Positions 25,887 to 37,626 of a stretch of DNA of 43,434 bases are shown piece after piece. The DNA is from Thiothrix lacustris DSM 21227 (GTDB taxonomy: Bacteria; Pseudomonadota; Gammaproteobacteria; Thiotrichales; Thiotrichaceae): assembly GCF_000621325.1 (NCBI RefSeq), contig NZ_JHYQ01000031.1, positions 1 through 43,434 on the forward strand, given 5' to 3'. The notes beneath the pieces were generated by a model. The model ran no database searches and was not told the origin of the DNA. It saw only the letters and a program-made list of their open reading frames with translations. The position numbers were made by a program, and so were the translations under genes. How positions within the stretch are numbered: the stretch's first letter is position 1; the number at the start of each line of letters is the position of its first letter.

Positions 25887-28181
25887 ATGTTGAGCGCTGA
25901 AGTAGAATATTCAATTGAGACCCTGCACCGCGATGCTCGCAGCAGGCGTTACGAGTTTGTCACAGTGGAGCACCTGTTATTGGTGATGCTGGACAACCCT
26001 AGTGCTGCGGAGGCGCTGCGTGCCTGTTCGGTGGACATCCCGCAATTGCGCCGCGAGCTGGAAATGTTCGTGGAAGAAAATACGCCACTGGTTCCCGAGC
26101 ATGAGATACACCGTGAAGTGCAGCCAACGCTGGGCTTCACTCGTGTGATTCACCGTGCTATTTACAGCGCCCAGACTTCTCGTAAGGGGCAGGTAACGGG
26201 TGATGCGATTCTGGTGGCCATTTTTGGCGAGCCGGATTCACACGCGGTGTACTTCCTGTCACGGTACCGGGTGACGCGGCTGGATATCATCAACTTCATT
26301 TCCCACGGTATCCGCAAGGACAGGCAATCAGAGCCGCCGATGGGGAAGGGGCAAGATGATGAATCGCAACAACCTTCCGGCAACCAGCAAGAAGGCGAGT
26401 CAGACGGCGGCGATAACAGCAAGCCGCTGGAAAAATACGCCAGCAACCTGAATGAAATGGCGCTGGAAGGCAAGATCGACCCTTTGATTGGCCGTGATCT
26501 GGAAATCGAACGAACCATTCAAGTGCTATGCCGCCGCCGCAAAAATAACCCGCTGTTGGTGGGTGAAGCAGGCGTTGGTAAAACCGCCATCGCTGAAGGG
26601 CTGGCAAAACGCATTGTCGATGGTGAAGTGCCTGAAATCCTTGAAGGGGCGGTCATCTACTCGCTGGACATGGGCGCTTTGCTGGCAGGCACTAAATACC
26701 GAGGTGATTTTGAAAAGCGCCTCAAGGCAGTGTTGAAGCAGATTAAGAGCGAGCCTCATGCGGTGTTGTTCATTGATGAAATCCACACGATTATCGGCGC
26801 GGGTGCAACTTCCGGCGGCACGATGGATGCTTCCAATCTGATCAAACCGGTATTGTCGAACGGTGATCTCAAGTGCATTGGTTCCACCACCTTTCAGGAA
26901 TACCACAGCATTTTCGAGAAAGACCGGGCGCTGGCGCGTCGTTTCCAGAAAATCGACGTCAATGAGCCATCGGTGGAAGAAACCATCGAGATCCTCAAAG
27001 GCTTGAAATCACGTTTTGAAGCGCACCACAACGTGCGTTATACCCTGCCCGCCCTCAAAGCAGCAGCGGAATTGGCAGCCAAGTACATCAATGACCGCCA
27101 TTTGCCGGATAAGGCCATTGACGTGATCGATGAAGCGGGCGCCAATCGCCAGATGCAGCCGTCTGCTTCGCGCAAGAAAACTATCAATGTCACTGACATC
27201 GAAGACATTGTTGCCAAGATTGCGCGGATTCCACCGAAGTCCGTCTCCACCTCCGATATGCAAACCCTGCGTCATCTGGAACGTGACCTGAAAATGGTTA
27301 TTTTCGGGCAGGACAAAGCGGTTGAACAACTGACGGCAGCTATCAAAATGGCACGCTCAGGCTTGCGGGATGATACTAAACCGATTGGTTCCTTCATGTT
27401 TGCCGGGCCTACTGGGGTGGGTAAAACCGAAGTTTCCAAACAACTGGCGCAACGCCTGGGCATTGAATTGCTGCGCTTCGACATGTCGGAATACATGGAA
27501 CGCCACACGGTTTCACGCCTGATTGGTGCGCCTCCCGGCTATGTGGGGTATGACGAAGGTGGTTTGCTGACCGATGCCATTAACAAGCACCCGCACGCGG
27601 TATTGTTGTTGGATGAAATTGAAAAAGCCCACCCGGACATTTTCAACATCCTGCTGCAAGTCATGGATCATGGCACGCTGACCGATGCCAACGGACGCAA
27701 GATCGACTTCCGCAACGTAATTCTGATCATGACCAGTAACGCAGGCGCTGAAAATATCAGCCGCAAGTCACTGGGCTTTACCATACAAGACCATGTGCTG
27801 GATGCAACGGAAGCAGTTAACCGCACCTTCTCACCAGAATTCCGTAACCGTCTGGATGCTGTTATCCAGTTCAACCCGCTGACAGCAGAAGTGGTGGCTT
27901 CAGTAGTCGACAAGTTTGTCATCAAGCTGGAAGCGCAACTGGAGCCGAAAAAGGTTGTGCTGGTAGTAGACGAAGCTGCCCGTCGCTGGTTGGCAACGAA
28001 AGGTTACGACCGTCTAATGGGCGCACGCCCAATGGAACGGGTGATTCAGGAGCACATCAAGAAACCACTGGCAGATGCCATCTTGTTTGGCGAACTCAGC
28101 CAGGGTGGCAGGGTGGAAGTATCGGCAGATGATGAGGGGCTGGTGATTGAAATGCACGGGGTAGAAGCCGTGCCAGCCTGA
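25887..28181 (+). CDS. clpA: ClpA, ATPase subunit of the ClpAP protease
   Basis: A 764-residue two-ring AAA+ unfoldase. An N-terminal Clp-N domain ([30 protein letters not shown]) binds ClpS; D1 has Walker A GEAGVGKT with [18 protein letters not shown] before it and [13 protein letters not shown] after it; D2 has Walker A GPTGVGKT and [14 protein letters not shown], with the C-terminal ClpB-D2-small segment [20 protein letters not shown]. It unfolds substrates for ClpP. clpP is not in this window. ATG 25887 is chosen because family homology begins there. Convergent with infA, with a shared terminator between. Confidence 0.96.
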   Translation: MLSAEVEYSIETLHRDARSRRYEFVTVEHLLLVMLDNPSAAEALRACSVDIPQLRRELEMFVEENTPLVPEHEIHREVQPTLGFTRVIHRAIYSAQTSRKGQVTGDAILVAIFGEPDSHAVYFLSRYRVTRLDIINFISHGIRKDRQSEPPMGKGQDDESQQPSGNQQEGESDGGDNSKPLEKYASNLNEMALEGKIDPLIGRDLEIERTIQVLCRRRKNNPLLVGEAGVGKTAIAEGLAKRIVDGEVPEILEGAVIYSLDMGALLAGTKYRGDFEKRLKAVLKQIKSEPHAVLFIDEIHTIIGAGATSGGTMDASNLIKPVLSNGDLKCIGSTTFQEYHSIFEKDRALARRFQKIDVNEPSVEETIEILKGLKSRFEAHHNVRYTLPALKAAAELAAKYINDRHLPDKAIDVIDEAGANRQMQPSASRKKTINVTDIEDIVAKIARIPPKSVSTSDMQTLRHLERDLKMVIFGQDKAVEQLTAAIKMARSGLRDDTKPIGSFMFAGPTGVGKTEVSKQLAQRLGIELLRFDMSEYMERHTVSRLIGAPPGYVGYDEGGLLTDAINKHPHAVLLLDEIEKAHPDIFNILLQVMDHGTLTDANGRKIDFRNVILIMTSNAGAENISRKSLGFTIQDHVLDATEAVNRTFSPEFRNRLDAVIQFNPLTAEVVASVVDKFVIKLEAQLEPKKVVLVVDEAARRWLATKGYDRLMGARPMERVIQEHIKKPLADAILFGELSQGGRVEVSADDEGLVIEMHGVEAVPA

Positions 28182-28207
28182 GCATAATCGGAGAAACTGA
28201 CACATTC

Positions 28208-28229
28208 AATGCGCCCTGAGGGGCGCATT
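28208..28229. terminator. Bidirectional terminator between clpA and infA
   Basis: aatgcgccc (28208-28216) pairs with gggcgcatt (28221-28229) around a 4-base loop, with T-rich flanks on the plus side; it lies between convergent 3' ends. Confidence 0.8.
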
Positions 28230-28230
28230 G

Positions 28231-28449
28231 TTATTTGTTGCGGTAGCTGATGCGACCCTTGGTTAGATCGTAAGGGGTAAGCTGTACGGTAACGCGGTCG
28301 CCGGTCAGGATGCGGATGTAGTTTTTACGCATACGACCCGAAATGTGGGCGTTTACGACGTGACCATTATCCAGTTGAACGCGGAATGTGGTATTAGGCA
28401 GGGTTTCCTGCACAATGCCTTCCATTTCAATGTAATCTTCTTTTGCCAT
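28231..28449 (-). CDS. infA: Translation initiation factor IF-1
   Basis: A 72-residue IF-1, a single OB-fold that binds the ribosomal A site during initiation. Sequence [45 protein letters not shown] and [16 protein letters not shown] is near the family consensus. ATG at 28447-28449 is chosen because family members begin MAKED; an ATG four codons upstream is possible. No clear Shine-Dalgarno sequence is visible. Transcribed divergently from the fab operon and convergent with clpA. Confidence 0.96.
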   Translation of the reverse strand: MAKEDYIEMEGIVQETLPNTTFRVQLDNGHVVNAHISGRMRKNYIRILTGDRVTVQLTPYDLTKGRISYRNK

Positions 28450-28634
28450 AGGTTCTGTCAATACTTTGGGAATACTAAACAGCGTATTATCCTTGCCACA
28501 CGCCAGATGACAAGTTCTTTTTTGGATTTCTCGAATTGACGGTTTTCATGACACCCCTTTTTTATTAGGATAGGACGATTTTACTTTATTCGGGGCGCAA
28601 AAGTCGCTCGTTTTACGCTGGAGTAGTAGACAAG

Positions 28635-29582
28635 ATGACAATCGCGGGTATTTTTCCGGGGCAGGGCTCCCAATCGCTCGGTATGCTGTCGGCATTGAGT
28701 GCAGACTTTGTGGAAGTGCGTGATACGTTTCAGGAGGCTTCCGAGATATTGGGGCGCGATTTGTGGCTAATGTCTCAGGAAGGCACCGAAGCAGCCATCA
28801 ATAGTACTGAAAATACCCAGCCCTTGATGCTAGCAGCGGGTGTTGCCGTATGGCGTGTTTGGTTGAAGCAAGGCGGTTGTCAGCCAGTCGCGCTTGCCGG
28901 GCATAGCCTTGGTGAATATTCAGCACTGGTGGCGGCCGGGGCATTGGCCTTTACCGATGCGGTCAGTCTGGTGGCGGAACGTGCGCGTTTGATGCAATCC
29001 GCTGTTACTGACGGTGAAGGTGCAATGGCAGCCATTTTGGGGCTGGACGATGCACAAATCGTGGCGGCGTGCGCACAGGCGGCACAAGGTGATGTGGTCG
29101 AAGCGGTGAATTTCAATTCACCCGGTCAGGTGGTCATTGCAGGAAGTGCTGCTGCCATTGACCGCGCCATACAGGTTGCTACCGAAATGGGGGCAAAAAA
29201 AGCCATCAAATTGTCAGTCAGCGTGCCTTCGCATTGCGCACTGATGAAACCTGCTGCTGAAAAGCTGGCAGTCCGCCTAGTAGCCACTCCTTTTAGCCCT
29301 GCACAAATACCTGTTTTGCATAATGTTGATGCGGCAACGCGCGATACAGTGGATAGCACTCGCGCAGCGCTGGAACAACAGCTCTATCGCCCGGTTCGCT
29401 GGGTTGATACTATTTTGGGCTTGCAGGGGCAATACGCTGCCACGGCGGCAGTTGAGTTTGGCCCCGGCAAAGTACTGGTTGGCCTGAACAAGCGTATTGA
29501 CCGTAAGCTCACCAGCGTTTGTATTCTGGATAGCAAAACATTGGAAGAAGCATTGAAACTTTGTGAGGAGGCGGCAGCTTAA
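28635..29582 (+). CDS. fabD: Malonyl-CoA:ACP transacylase (FabD)
   Basis: A 315-residue FabD that loads malonate onto acyl carrier protein for fatty acid synthesis. The active-site Ser91 in AGHSLGEYSALVAAG and His200 in VPSHCALM are in place, and the N-terminal IFPGQGSQSLGM is the family start. GGAG lies 11-14 bases before the ATG. This is the first gene of a compact plus-strand run; the usual upstream rpmF-plsX-fabH are absent and replaced by divergent infA. The stop and the fabG start share a base (TAATG). Confidence 0.95.
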   Translation: MTIAGIFPGQGSQSLGMLSALSADFVEVRDTFQEASEILGRDLWLMSQEGTEAAINSTENTQPLMLAAGVAVWRVWLKQGGCQPVALAGHSLGEYSALVAAGALAFTDAVSLVAERARLMQSAVTDGEGAMAAILGLDDAQIVAACAQAAQGDVVEAVNFNSPGQVVIAGSAAAIDRAIQVATEMGAKKAIKLSVSVPSHCALMKPAAEKLAVRLVATPFSPAQIPVLHNVDAATRDTVDSTRAALEQQLYRPVRWVDTILGLQGQYAATAAVEFGPGKVLVGLNKRIDRKLTSVCILDSKTLEEALKLCEEAAA

Positions 29583-30337
29583 TGGATTCACTCATCAATT
29601 TGCAGGGCGAAATTGCTCTGGTCACCGGCGCAAGCCGTGGCATCGGGCGCAGTATTGCAGAAATGCTGGGTAAGGCTGGCGCGACGGTCATTGGCACGGC
29701 GACCAGTGAAAAAGGTGCGGATGCTATTTCTGCCTACCTGACAGAAGCAGGTGTCGCTGGTAAGGGCATAGTGCTCAATGTGGCAGACAAGGATTCCATC
29801 GAGAGCGTTGTCAAAGCGGTGACGGGTGATTTCGGCGCGATTAGCGTGCTGGTCAATAATGCAGGCATTACCCGCGACAACCTGTTGATGCGTATGAAAG
29901 ATGAGGAGTGGGATGACATCATTACCACCAATCTGACATCTGTTTACCGCATGAGCAAAGCCTGTATGCGCGGCATGACCAAGGCTAAAAAAGGCCGCAT
30001 CATTTCGATTTCATCGGTGGTGGGTGCATCTGGTAATCCGGGGCAAACCAACTATGCGGCGGCAAAAGCCGGGCTGGTCGGTTTTTCCAAATCACTGGCG
30101 CGTGAAATCGGTTCCCGCAATATCACGGTAAACGTGGTGGCTCCGGGCTTTATTGATACCGACATGACTCGCGAACTTTCTGAAGAGCAGCGCAACAACC
30201 TGTTGCAAAATATTCCGCTTTCCCGTTTGGGGCAGCCGGGCGAAATTGCTGGTGCGGTGCTGTTTTTGGCGTCTCCATTGGGTGCTTACATCACTGGTGA
30301 GACAATTCATGTGAATGGTGGTATGTATATGGCGTAA
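29582..30337 (+). CDS. fabG: 3-oxoacyl-ACP reductase (FabG)
   Basis: A 251-residue short-chain reductase that reduces beta-ketoacyl-ACP with NADPH. Cofactor motif TGASRGIG (15-22), NNAG at 92-95, and the triad Ser145, Tyr158, Lys162 (SSVVGASGNPGQTNYAAAKAG) are intact; the C-terminal VNGGMYMA is FabG-like. Start ATG 29582 overlaps the fabD stop by one base. acpP follows 80 bp downstream. Position in the fab operon separates it from other SDRs such as the one at 37627. Confidence 0.95.
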   Translation: MDSLINLQGEIALVTGASRGIGRSIAEMLGKAGATVIGTATSEKGADAISAYLTEAGVAGKGIVLNVADKDSIESVVKAVTGDFGAISVLVNNAGITRDNLLMRMKDEEWDDIITTNLTSVYRMSKACMRGMTKAKKGRIISISSVVGASGNPGQTNYAAAKAGLVGFSKSLAREIGSRNITVNVVAPGFIDTDMTRELSEEQRNNLLQNIPLSRLGQPGEIAGAVLFLASPLGAYITGETIHVNGGMYMA

Positions 30338-30417
30338 ACCTGCTGGTATGATGCAGAGGTTTTAAATACAATAGTCCACCGCGACAAACATTTTTTATTT
30401 ACGAGGAACATAAGACC

Positions 30418-30654
30418 ATGAGCGATATAGAAGAACGCGTCAAGAAAATCGTTGTTGAACAACTGGGTGTTGATGAAGCTGAGGTCACCTATCTTTCTTC
30501 TTTCATTGACGATCTCGGCGCGGATTCTCTGGATACCGTCGAACTGGTTATGGCACTGGAAGAAGAATTCGGTGCTGAGATCCCTGATGAAGATGCAGAA
30601 AAGATCACAACGGTCCAAGCTGCTATTGATTACATCAAGGCTCAGCAGGGTTAA
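30418..30654 (+). CDS. acpP: Acyl carrier protein
   Basis: A 78-residue acidic ACP that carries growing acyl chains on a phosphopantetheine arm. The attachment Ser37 is in [19 protein letters not shown]. An ACGAGGAA ribosome site precedes the ATG, and codon use is that of a highly expressed gene. A terminator-like hairpin (30666-30698) follows, which would let acpP mRNA exceed that of fabF, as in other bacteria. Confidence 0.97.
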   Translation: MSDIEERVKKIVVEQLGVDEAEVTYLSSFIDDLGADSLDTVELVMALEEEFGAEIPDEDAEKITTVQAAIDYIKAQQG

Positions 30655-30665
30655 TTCCTGCCAGC

Positions 30666-30700
30666 AAACCGCAGCCCGTTTGTGATGGGGTGCGGTTTTC
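30666..30700 (+). terminator. Terminator/attenuator hairpin between acpP and fabF
   Basis: aaaccgca (30666-30673) pairs with tgcggttt (30691-30698), followed by a short T-rich stretch. It probably ends part of the transcripts after acpP while letting others continue into fabF. Confidence 0.65.
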
Positions 30701-30731
30701 TCATTTATCACGACAAGATAGGGGCATAAGT

Positions 30732-31976
30732 TTGTCTAAGCGACGTGTAGTAGTAACAGGTCTCGGTATTGTTTCACCTGTTGGTTCCAAGCTGGAAACA
30801 GCATGGGACAATATCAAAGCTGGCCGCAGCGGGATTAACCGGATTAGTTCTGACTTGTTCGATGCCAGTGCCTTCAGTGTACGAATTGCTGGTAACGTCA
30901 AAGGTTTCAATGCCGACGATTACATCAAGCCGAAAGACCAGAAAAAAATGGATAAATTTATCCATTACGGTATCGGTGCGGGCGTTGAGGCTATCCGTGA
31001 CTCAGGTTTGGAAGTCACCGAAGAGAATGCTGAGCGCATTGGTGTGCTCATGGGTTCCGGGATCGGTGGTTTGGACACGATTGAGCGCAACTACGCGACG
31101 TTCCTCAACGGTGGGCCACGCAAGATTTCCCCTTTCTTCGTGCCTGCAAGTATTATCAACATGGTGGCGGGTAATTTGTCCATCATGTTTGGCCTGAAAG
31201 GGCCGAATATGTCGATCGTTTCGGCGTGTGCAACAGCCACTCATAGTATCGGTGATGCAGCGCGAATGATTGTGTATGGCGATGCAGATGTGATGATTGC
31301 TGGTGGCTCAGAAATGGGGTCTACCCCGCTGGGTATTGGTGGTTTTGCTGCTGCCCGTGCACTGTCCACTCGTAATGATGACCCAGAAGCTGCTAGCCGC
31401 CCGTGGGACGTTGACCGTGATGGTTTCGTTTTAGGTGATGGCGGTGGCGTATTGGTGTTGGAAGAATACGAATTCGCCAAAAAACGCGGCGCACGTATCT
31501 ACTGTGAACTGGTCGGTTACGGCATGAGCAGCGACGCTTACCACATGACCACTCCATCGGAAGGTGGTGAAGGTGCAGCACGTTGCATGGTCAATGCCAT
31601 GAAAGATGCAGGCTTGAATGCGGCAGATGTGGATTATGTGAATGCACACGGCACTTCTACACCTGCGGGTGATAAGGCTGAAACCATGGCTGTTAAACGT
31701 GCGCTGGGTGATCACGCCTACAAGGTGGCTGTCAGTTCCACCAAGTCCATGACTGGGCACTTGTTGGGTGCTGCGGGTGGTATTGAAGCGGTATTCAGCG
31801 TGTTGGCTATCCGTGACCAGATTCTGCCACCGACCATCAATATGGATAATCAGGATCCTGAATGTGATTTGGACTACGTGCCAAATATTGCCCGTGAAAC
31901 CGCCGTCAATGTTGCTATGAGCAACTCCTTCGGCTTCGGGGGCACGAACGGAACCCTGATTTTCAAGAAAATCTGA
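30732..31976 (+). CDS. fabF: 3-oxoacyl-ACP synthase II (FabF)
   Basis: A 414-residue condensing enzyme that extends acyl-ACP with malonyl-ACP. The catalytic set is complete: Cys166 ([12 protein letters not shown]), His306 ([11 protein letters not shown]) and His343 ([13 protein letters not shown]). Translation most likely starts at TTG 30732 ([17 protein letters not shown]), because the family begins there and an AGGGG site lies 7 bases upstream; no in-frame ATG is near that point, and ATG 30690 lies inside the terminator hairpin. pabB starts directly after the stop. Confidence 0.95.
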   Translation: MSKRRVVVTGLGIVSPVGSKLETAWDNIKAGRSGINRISSDLFDASAFSVRIAGNVKGFNADDYIKPKDQKKMDKFIHYGIGAGVEAIRDSGLEVTEENAERIGVLMGSGIGGLDTIERNYATFLNGGPRKISPFFVPASIINMVAGNLSIMFGLKGPNMSIVSACATATHSIGDAARMIVYGDADVMIAGGSEMGSTPLGIGGFAAARALSTRNDDPEAASRPWDVDRDGFVLGDGGGVLVLEEYEFAKKRGARIYCELVGYGMSSDAYHMTTPSEGGEGAARCMVNAMKDAGLNAADVDYVNAHGTSTPAGDKAETMAVKRALGDHAYKVAVSSTKSMTGHLLGAAGGIEAVFSVLAIRDQILPPTINMDNQDPECDLDYVPNIARETAVNVAMSNSFGFGGTNGTLIFKKI

Positions 31977-33326
31977 TTGCATACGCAAACCTTCAAGGGC
32001 GAGCATGATTTGCTCGCCCTACATGAACAGAATCCCGCCCGTTATCCTTTCCTGCTGGAAAGTGTCGCTACCTCAGCCCTTAACCGTTACAGCTTGTTGT
32101 TTGCGTTTCCGCAGGAAACCTTGCGTCTGGATGATTTGGGCGAAGAGAGCTTCTGTACACGATTGGATGCTGCTTGGGTAGAAGAAACCCCTCCCGTCCT
32201 TCCCTTATCAGGGGAGGGGCAAGAGCTGCCATTTCGGGGGGGGTGGTTCTTGTATCTGGGGTATGAACTGGTTGGGCAGTTGGAACCGACGCTGCAATTA
32301 CCGGCTACTTCGCAGGATTTACCGATTGCGTTGGCAGTGCGTATTCCGGCGGCGATCATCGTCGACCATCAGCGCAATGAAACGACGGTGGTGGCGGAAG
32401 AGGGGTTTCAACAGGAATTTGTGTCTATGTTGGAAGCCATTGCCAAGGTAGATGCTACCTCTTCCTCCTCCCCTGATAAGGAGAGGCCAGGAGGGGTTTC
32501 TTTGTCCGAAGACCCACCCGAACACTTCACTAGCGGGGTGGAACGCATCCGCGACTACATCAGTGCTGGCGATGTCTTTCAGGTCAACTTGTCGCGTGCA
32601 TGGCGGGGGGAGCTACACGCCGAACAGCGTGCAGTGGACTTGTACCGCCAATTGCGCACCACCAATCCTGCACCTTTCGCGTGTCTGGCTGACTTCCATG
32701 ACTTCGCCATCATCAGCTCTTCGCCGGAACGTTTAGTAAGAGTGCATAATGGCACGGTCGATACCCGCCCCATCGCTGGAACTCGCCCGCGTGGTGACAA
32801 TGCCGCCGATGATCAGGCATTGTTGGAAGAGCTGATTGCCCACCCCAAGGAACGCGCCGAACACATCATGCTGATTGATTTAGAGCGTAATGATCTGGGG
32901 CGTATCTGTGGCTACGGCACCGTCAAGGTTGATGAGTTGATGACGGTGGAAAGTTACCAGCATGTCCATCACATTGTCTCCAATATTCAGGGCAAGCTGC
33001 GGGAGGGTATGACGCCGGGGCAAGTTATACGCGCCGTATTCCCCGGCGGCACAATCACTGGCTGCCCCAAAGTGCGTTGCATGGAAATCATCGCGGAACT
33101 GGAACAGACGGGTAGGGGGGCATACACCGGCTCGGTAGGCTATTTGAACCATAACGGTGATATGGATTTGAATATCCTGATCCGCACCATGACTTTGCAA
33201 GGCAAGCACCTGCAATTCCGCACCGGTGCTGGTATCGTAATGGACTCGGTTGCACCCAACGAACTCAAGGAAACTCGCCACAAAGCACGGGGTTTGCTGC
33301 GGGCTATTGGCCATGATACGTGTTAA
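31977..33326 (+). CDS. pabB: Aminodeoxychorismate synthase component I (PabB)
   Basis: A 449-residue chorismate-binding enzyme that, with a glutamine amidotransferase (PabA, not here), makes aminodeoxychorismate for folate synthesis. Seen: LPFRGGWFLYLGYELVGQ in the N-terminal domain, then GDVFQVNLSR, RPIAGTRPRG, EHIMLIDLERNDLG and GGTITGCPKVRCMEII of the catalytic domain. Anthranilate synthase (TrpE) is the alternative; the directly following pabC favours PabB. Position 'A' in PIAGT differs from the Lys of Escherichia coli PabB. The start is taken as TTG 31977, one base after the fabF stop; TTG 32010 is possible. Three palindromic elements lie inside the frame (31996-32020, 32181-32225, 32459-32503) and add about 15 residues each in linkers. 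Overlaps pabC by 14 bp. Confidence 0.88.
   Translation: MHTQTFKGEHDLLALHEQNPARYPFLLESVATSALNRYSLLFAFPQETLRLDDLGEESFCTRLDAAWVEETPPVLPLSGEGQELPFRGGWFLYLGYELVGQLEPTLQLPATSQDLPIALAVRIPAAIIVDHQRNETTVVAEEGFQQEFVSMLEAIAKVDATSSSSPDKERPGGVSLSEDPPEHFTSGVERIRDYISAGDVFQVNLSRAWRGELHAEQRAVDLYRQLRTTNPAPFACLADFHDFAIISSSPERLVRVHNGTVDTRPIAGTRPRGDNAADDQALLEELIAHPKERAEHIMLIDLERNDLGRICGYGTVKVDELMTVESYQHVHHIVSNIQGKLREGMTPGQVIRAVFPGGTITGCPKVRCMEIIAELEQTGRGAYTGSVGYLNHNGDMDLNILIRTMTLQGKHLQFRTGAGIVMDSVAPNELKETRHKARGLLRAIGHDTC
31996..32020. repeat. Perfect 10-bp-stem hairpin at the start of pabB
   Basis: agggcgagca (31996-32005) and tgctcgccct (32011-32020) flank a 5-base loop. It is immediately after fabF and just within pabB if TTG 31977 is the start. 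It may be a dispersed repeat or an attenuator; no T run follows. Confidence 0.7.
32181..32225 (+). repeat. Palindromic repeat inserted in pabB, copy 1
   Basis: A 45-bp C-rich/G-rich palindrome-like element encoding EETPPVLPLSGEGQE within PabB. The reverse complement of 32459-32503 matches it without gaps at 38 of 45 positions by hand alignment. It falls in the linker just before the conserved LPFRGGWFLYLGYEL. Confidence 0.75.
32459..32503 (-). repeat. Palindromic repeat inserted in pabB, copy 2 (inverted)
   Basis: Inverted relative to copy 1 and read in another frame as SSSSPDKERPGGVSL, within the linker between the two PabB domains. Both copies keep the gene open. Confidence 0.75.
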
Positions 33327-34118
33327 TGGGGTTGTTACTGACAACCTGCCTGTGACCGACCGTGGCTTGCTTTACGGCGATGGCGTGTGGGAAACCATCG
33401 GTGTGCGGCAGGGCAGACCGCAACTGCTGGAGTGGCATTTAGAGCGCTTGCAAACAGGCTTAGCAGCACTGGGTATACAGTCGCTGGAGTGGGACACCTT
33501 ACGTGAGGAAATCAGAGCCGCCTGTGTGGGTGAAGAGCGTGCTATCCTCAAGCTGATTGTTACCCGTGGAGCGGGGCAGCGCGGTTACAGCCCGCATACC
33601 CTGTTACCACCTACCCGTATTCTGCAATTGGCTCCTTGGCCTGAATACCCAACGGCTTACACCGCTACTGGCATTCGCCTGACGTTATGTGAAACCCGTC
33701 TTGCCCAACAGCCGCGCTTGGCAGGTTTCAAGCACCTTAACCGGTTGGAACAAGTGTTAGCCCGTGCTGAATTCGGTAGTGAATATCAGGAAGGTTTGGT
33801 TCGTGATTATCACGGCAATGTGATTGAGGGCACGATGAGCAACCTGTTTATTATCCGCGCTGACGGTACTGTTGTGACGCCTGAGCTTAGCCAATGCGGA
33901 ATTGCGGGAATAATGCGCCGATATATTGCTCAAACGCTTGAGAAATTCTCCATCGAATGCCACATTCAGCCCTTAGCATTGGTGGATGTCGAGCAGGCTC
34001 AAGCAATATTCATGACCAATTCCCTGATTGGTGTGTGGCCTGTATGCGAATTTTCCGGCAAATTATATAACATTCCGCCGTTAATCAGGGATTTACAGGC
34101 GGAAATACTAGTGTTGCC

Positions 34119-34122
<4 letters not shown>
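33313..34122 (+). CDS. pabC: Aminodeoxychorismate lyase (PabC)
   Basis: A 269-residue class IV PLP enzyme that splits aminodeoxychorismate into p-aminobenzoate and pyruvate, the step after PabB. VTDRGLLYGDGVWETIGV at the N-terminus, the PLP-binding Lys140 in AGFKHLNRLEQVLAR and GNVIEGTMSNLFI are typical. The ATG at 33313 lies 14 bp inside pabB, so translation is probably coupled. Branched-chain aminotransferases share the fold, but length and position point to PabC. mltG begins with an ATGA overlap. Confidence 0.92.
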
Positions 34123-36729
<2,607 letters not shown>

Positions 36730-36747
36730 TTGTTTTAGGAAATATTA

Positions 36748-37128
36748 ATGGAAGATACTAATAAGCAGGCACAAGATAAGAGGAAAAAAGATAGCGGCCC
36801 AGCTAGTCTGTCCATGGCTATTACCGAAAAATCTGCATTGCATGCTTGTTATATGCCTTTTATTAAGGATGGAGGGCTATTTGTGCCAACCACGGAAAAA
36901 TTTATGTTGCATGATGACATTATTCTGCATCTACGTTTGGTTGAGGATGGTAAGAAGCTGCTTATTCCTGGTCGCGTCGTGTGGATTGCATCTGGAGTAG
37001 GACAGCGTGGTACTAGTCCAGGAATAGGTTTGCAATTTACAGGTGAGCACCGTATCCGTGTCAAGCAATTCATAGAGGAAATGTTGGGTGATACTCTCAA
37101 TCAACCTGCTGCCAATCCTGCTTACTAA
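36748..37128 (+). CDS. pilZ: PilZ domain protein (type IV pilus PilZ type)
   Basis: A 126-residue PilZ-domain protein. The place next to holB is that of Pseudomonas PilZ, needed for type IV pilus assembly. KDGGLFVPT and PGRVVWIA, GIGLQFTG are the family core. The RxxxR motif for cyclic-di-GMP binding is missing, as in this PilZ subtype, so a direct c-di-GMP sensor role is unlikely. TTTTAGGAAATATT gives the ribosome site. No pilus genes are in the window. Confidence 0.9.
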   Translation: MEDTNKQAQDKRKKDSGPASLSMAITEKSALHACYMPFIKDGGLFVPTTEKFMLHDDIILHLRLVEDGKKLLIPGRVVWIASGVGQRGTSPGIGLQFTGEHRIRVKQFIEEMLGDTLNQPAANPAY

Positions 37129-37190
37129 TTAAGCTATTTATGAAGACAGAGAAGATGACGTTGATAGCCATCTCTCTTAGTTCTTCGGCT

Positions 37191-37613
37191 TCAGAGACGT
37201 TTGCAAATCGGGGAGTCATCGGGGATTTCTACACTACGAACAATTGTGTCAACGAAGGCATTTAATTCTTCAGTTGTAATAACAGTTAAGATCCGACTCA
37301 TGATGCTTGGATCTACCTGTGCGATGGTTTGATTACCATTTGCTAGTTGTAGATAAATACCAGCCGTACTTTTTGAGTCCTCATCTTCTATTCCTGCTTC
37401 TACCAATGCCTGATCTTCATCGCTAAGCTCATCGTATAAATCGTCAAGCTCATCCCATAAGTCATCATCAACCCCTTCTGCTATTTTCAGAACAATGGCG
37501 CCTTGAACTGTTTCAATCTCACGCTCAAAGTGCAGGTTATGATTACTTAAGGCGGTAATAAATTTGTCAGCGATGGTCTGAGTGAAAAATAAATATTCTA
37601 GTGCTTCATTCAT
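37191..37613 (-). CDS. Hypothetical acidic protein
   Basis: A 140-residue protein I do not recognise. The N-terminus (EALEYLFFTQTIADKFITAL) looks helical; the centre is very acidic (VDDDLWDELDDLYDELSDEDQALVEAG), followed by a beta-strand-like part (STAGIYLQLANGNQTIAQVDPSIMSRILTVI) and DTIVRSVEIPDDSPICKRL. No signal or membrane segment. It follows the SDR gene by 13 bp on the same strand, so the two may be co-transcribed. Its composition and lack of stop codons in this AT-rich area support a real gene. Confidence 0.7.
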   Translation of the reverse strand: MNEALEYLFFTQTIADKFITALSNHNLHFEREIETVQGAIVLKIAEGVDDDLWDELDDLYDELSDEDQALVEAGIEDEDSKSTAGIYLQLANGNQTIAQVDPSIMSRILTVITTEELNAFVDTIVRSVEIPDDSPICKRL

Positions 37614-37626
37614 AGTGATTTTTAAC

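Noticed and set aside
28536-28575. Possible sigma-70 promoter before fabD (ttgacg ... tattag)
   Set aside because: The -35 match is good but the spacing to an acceptable -10 box is too long; not called as a feature.
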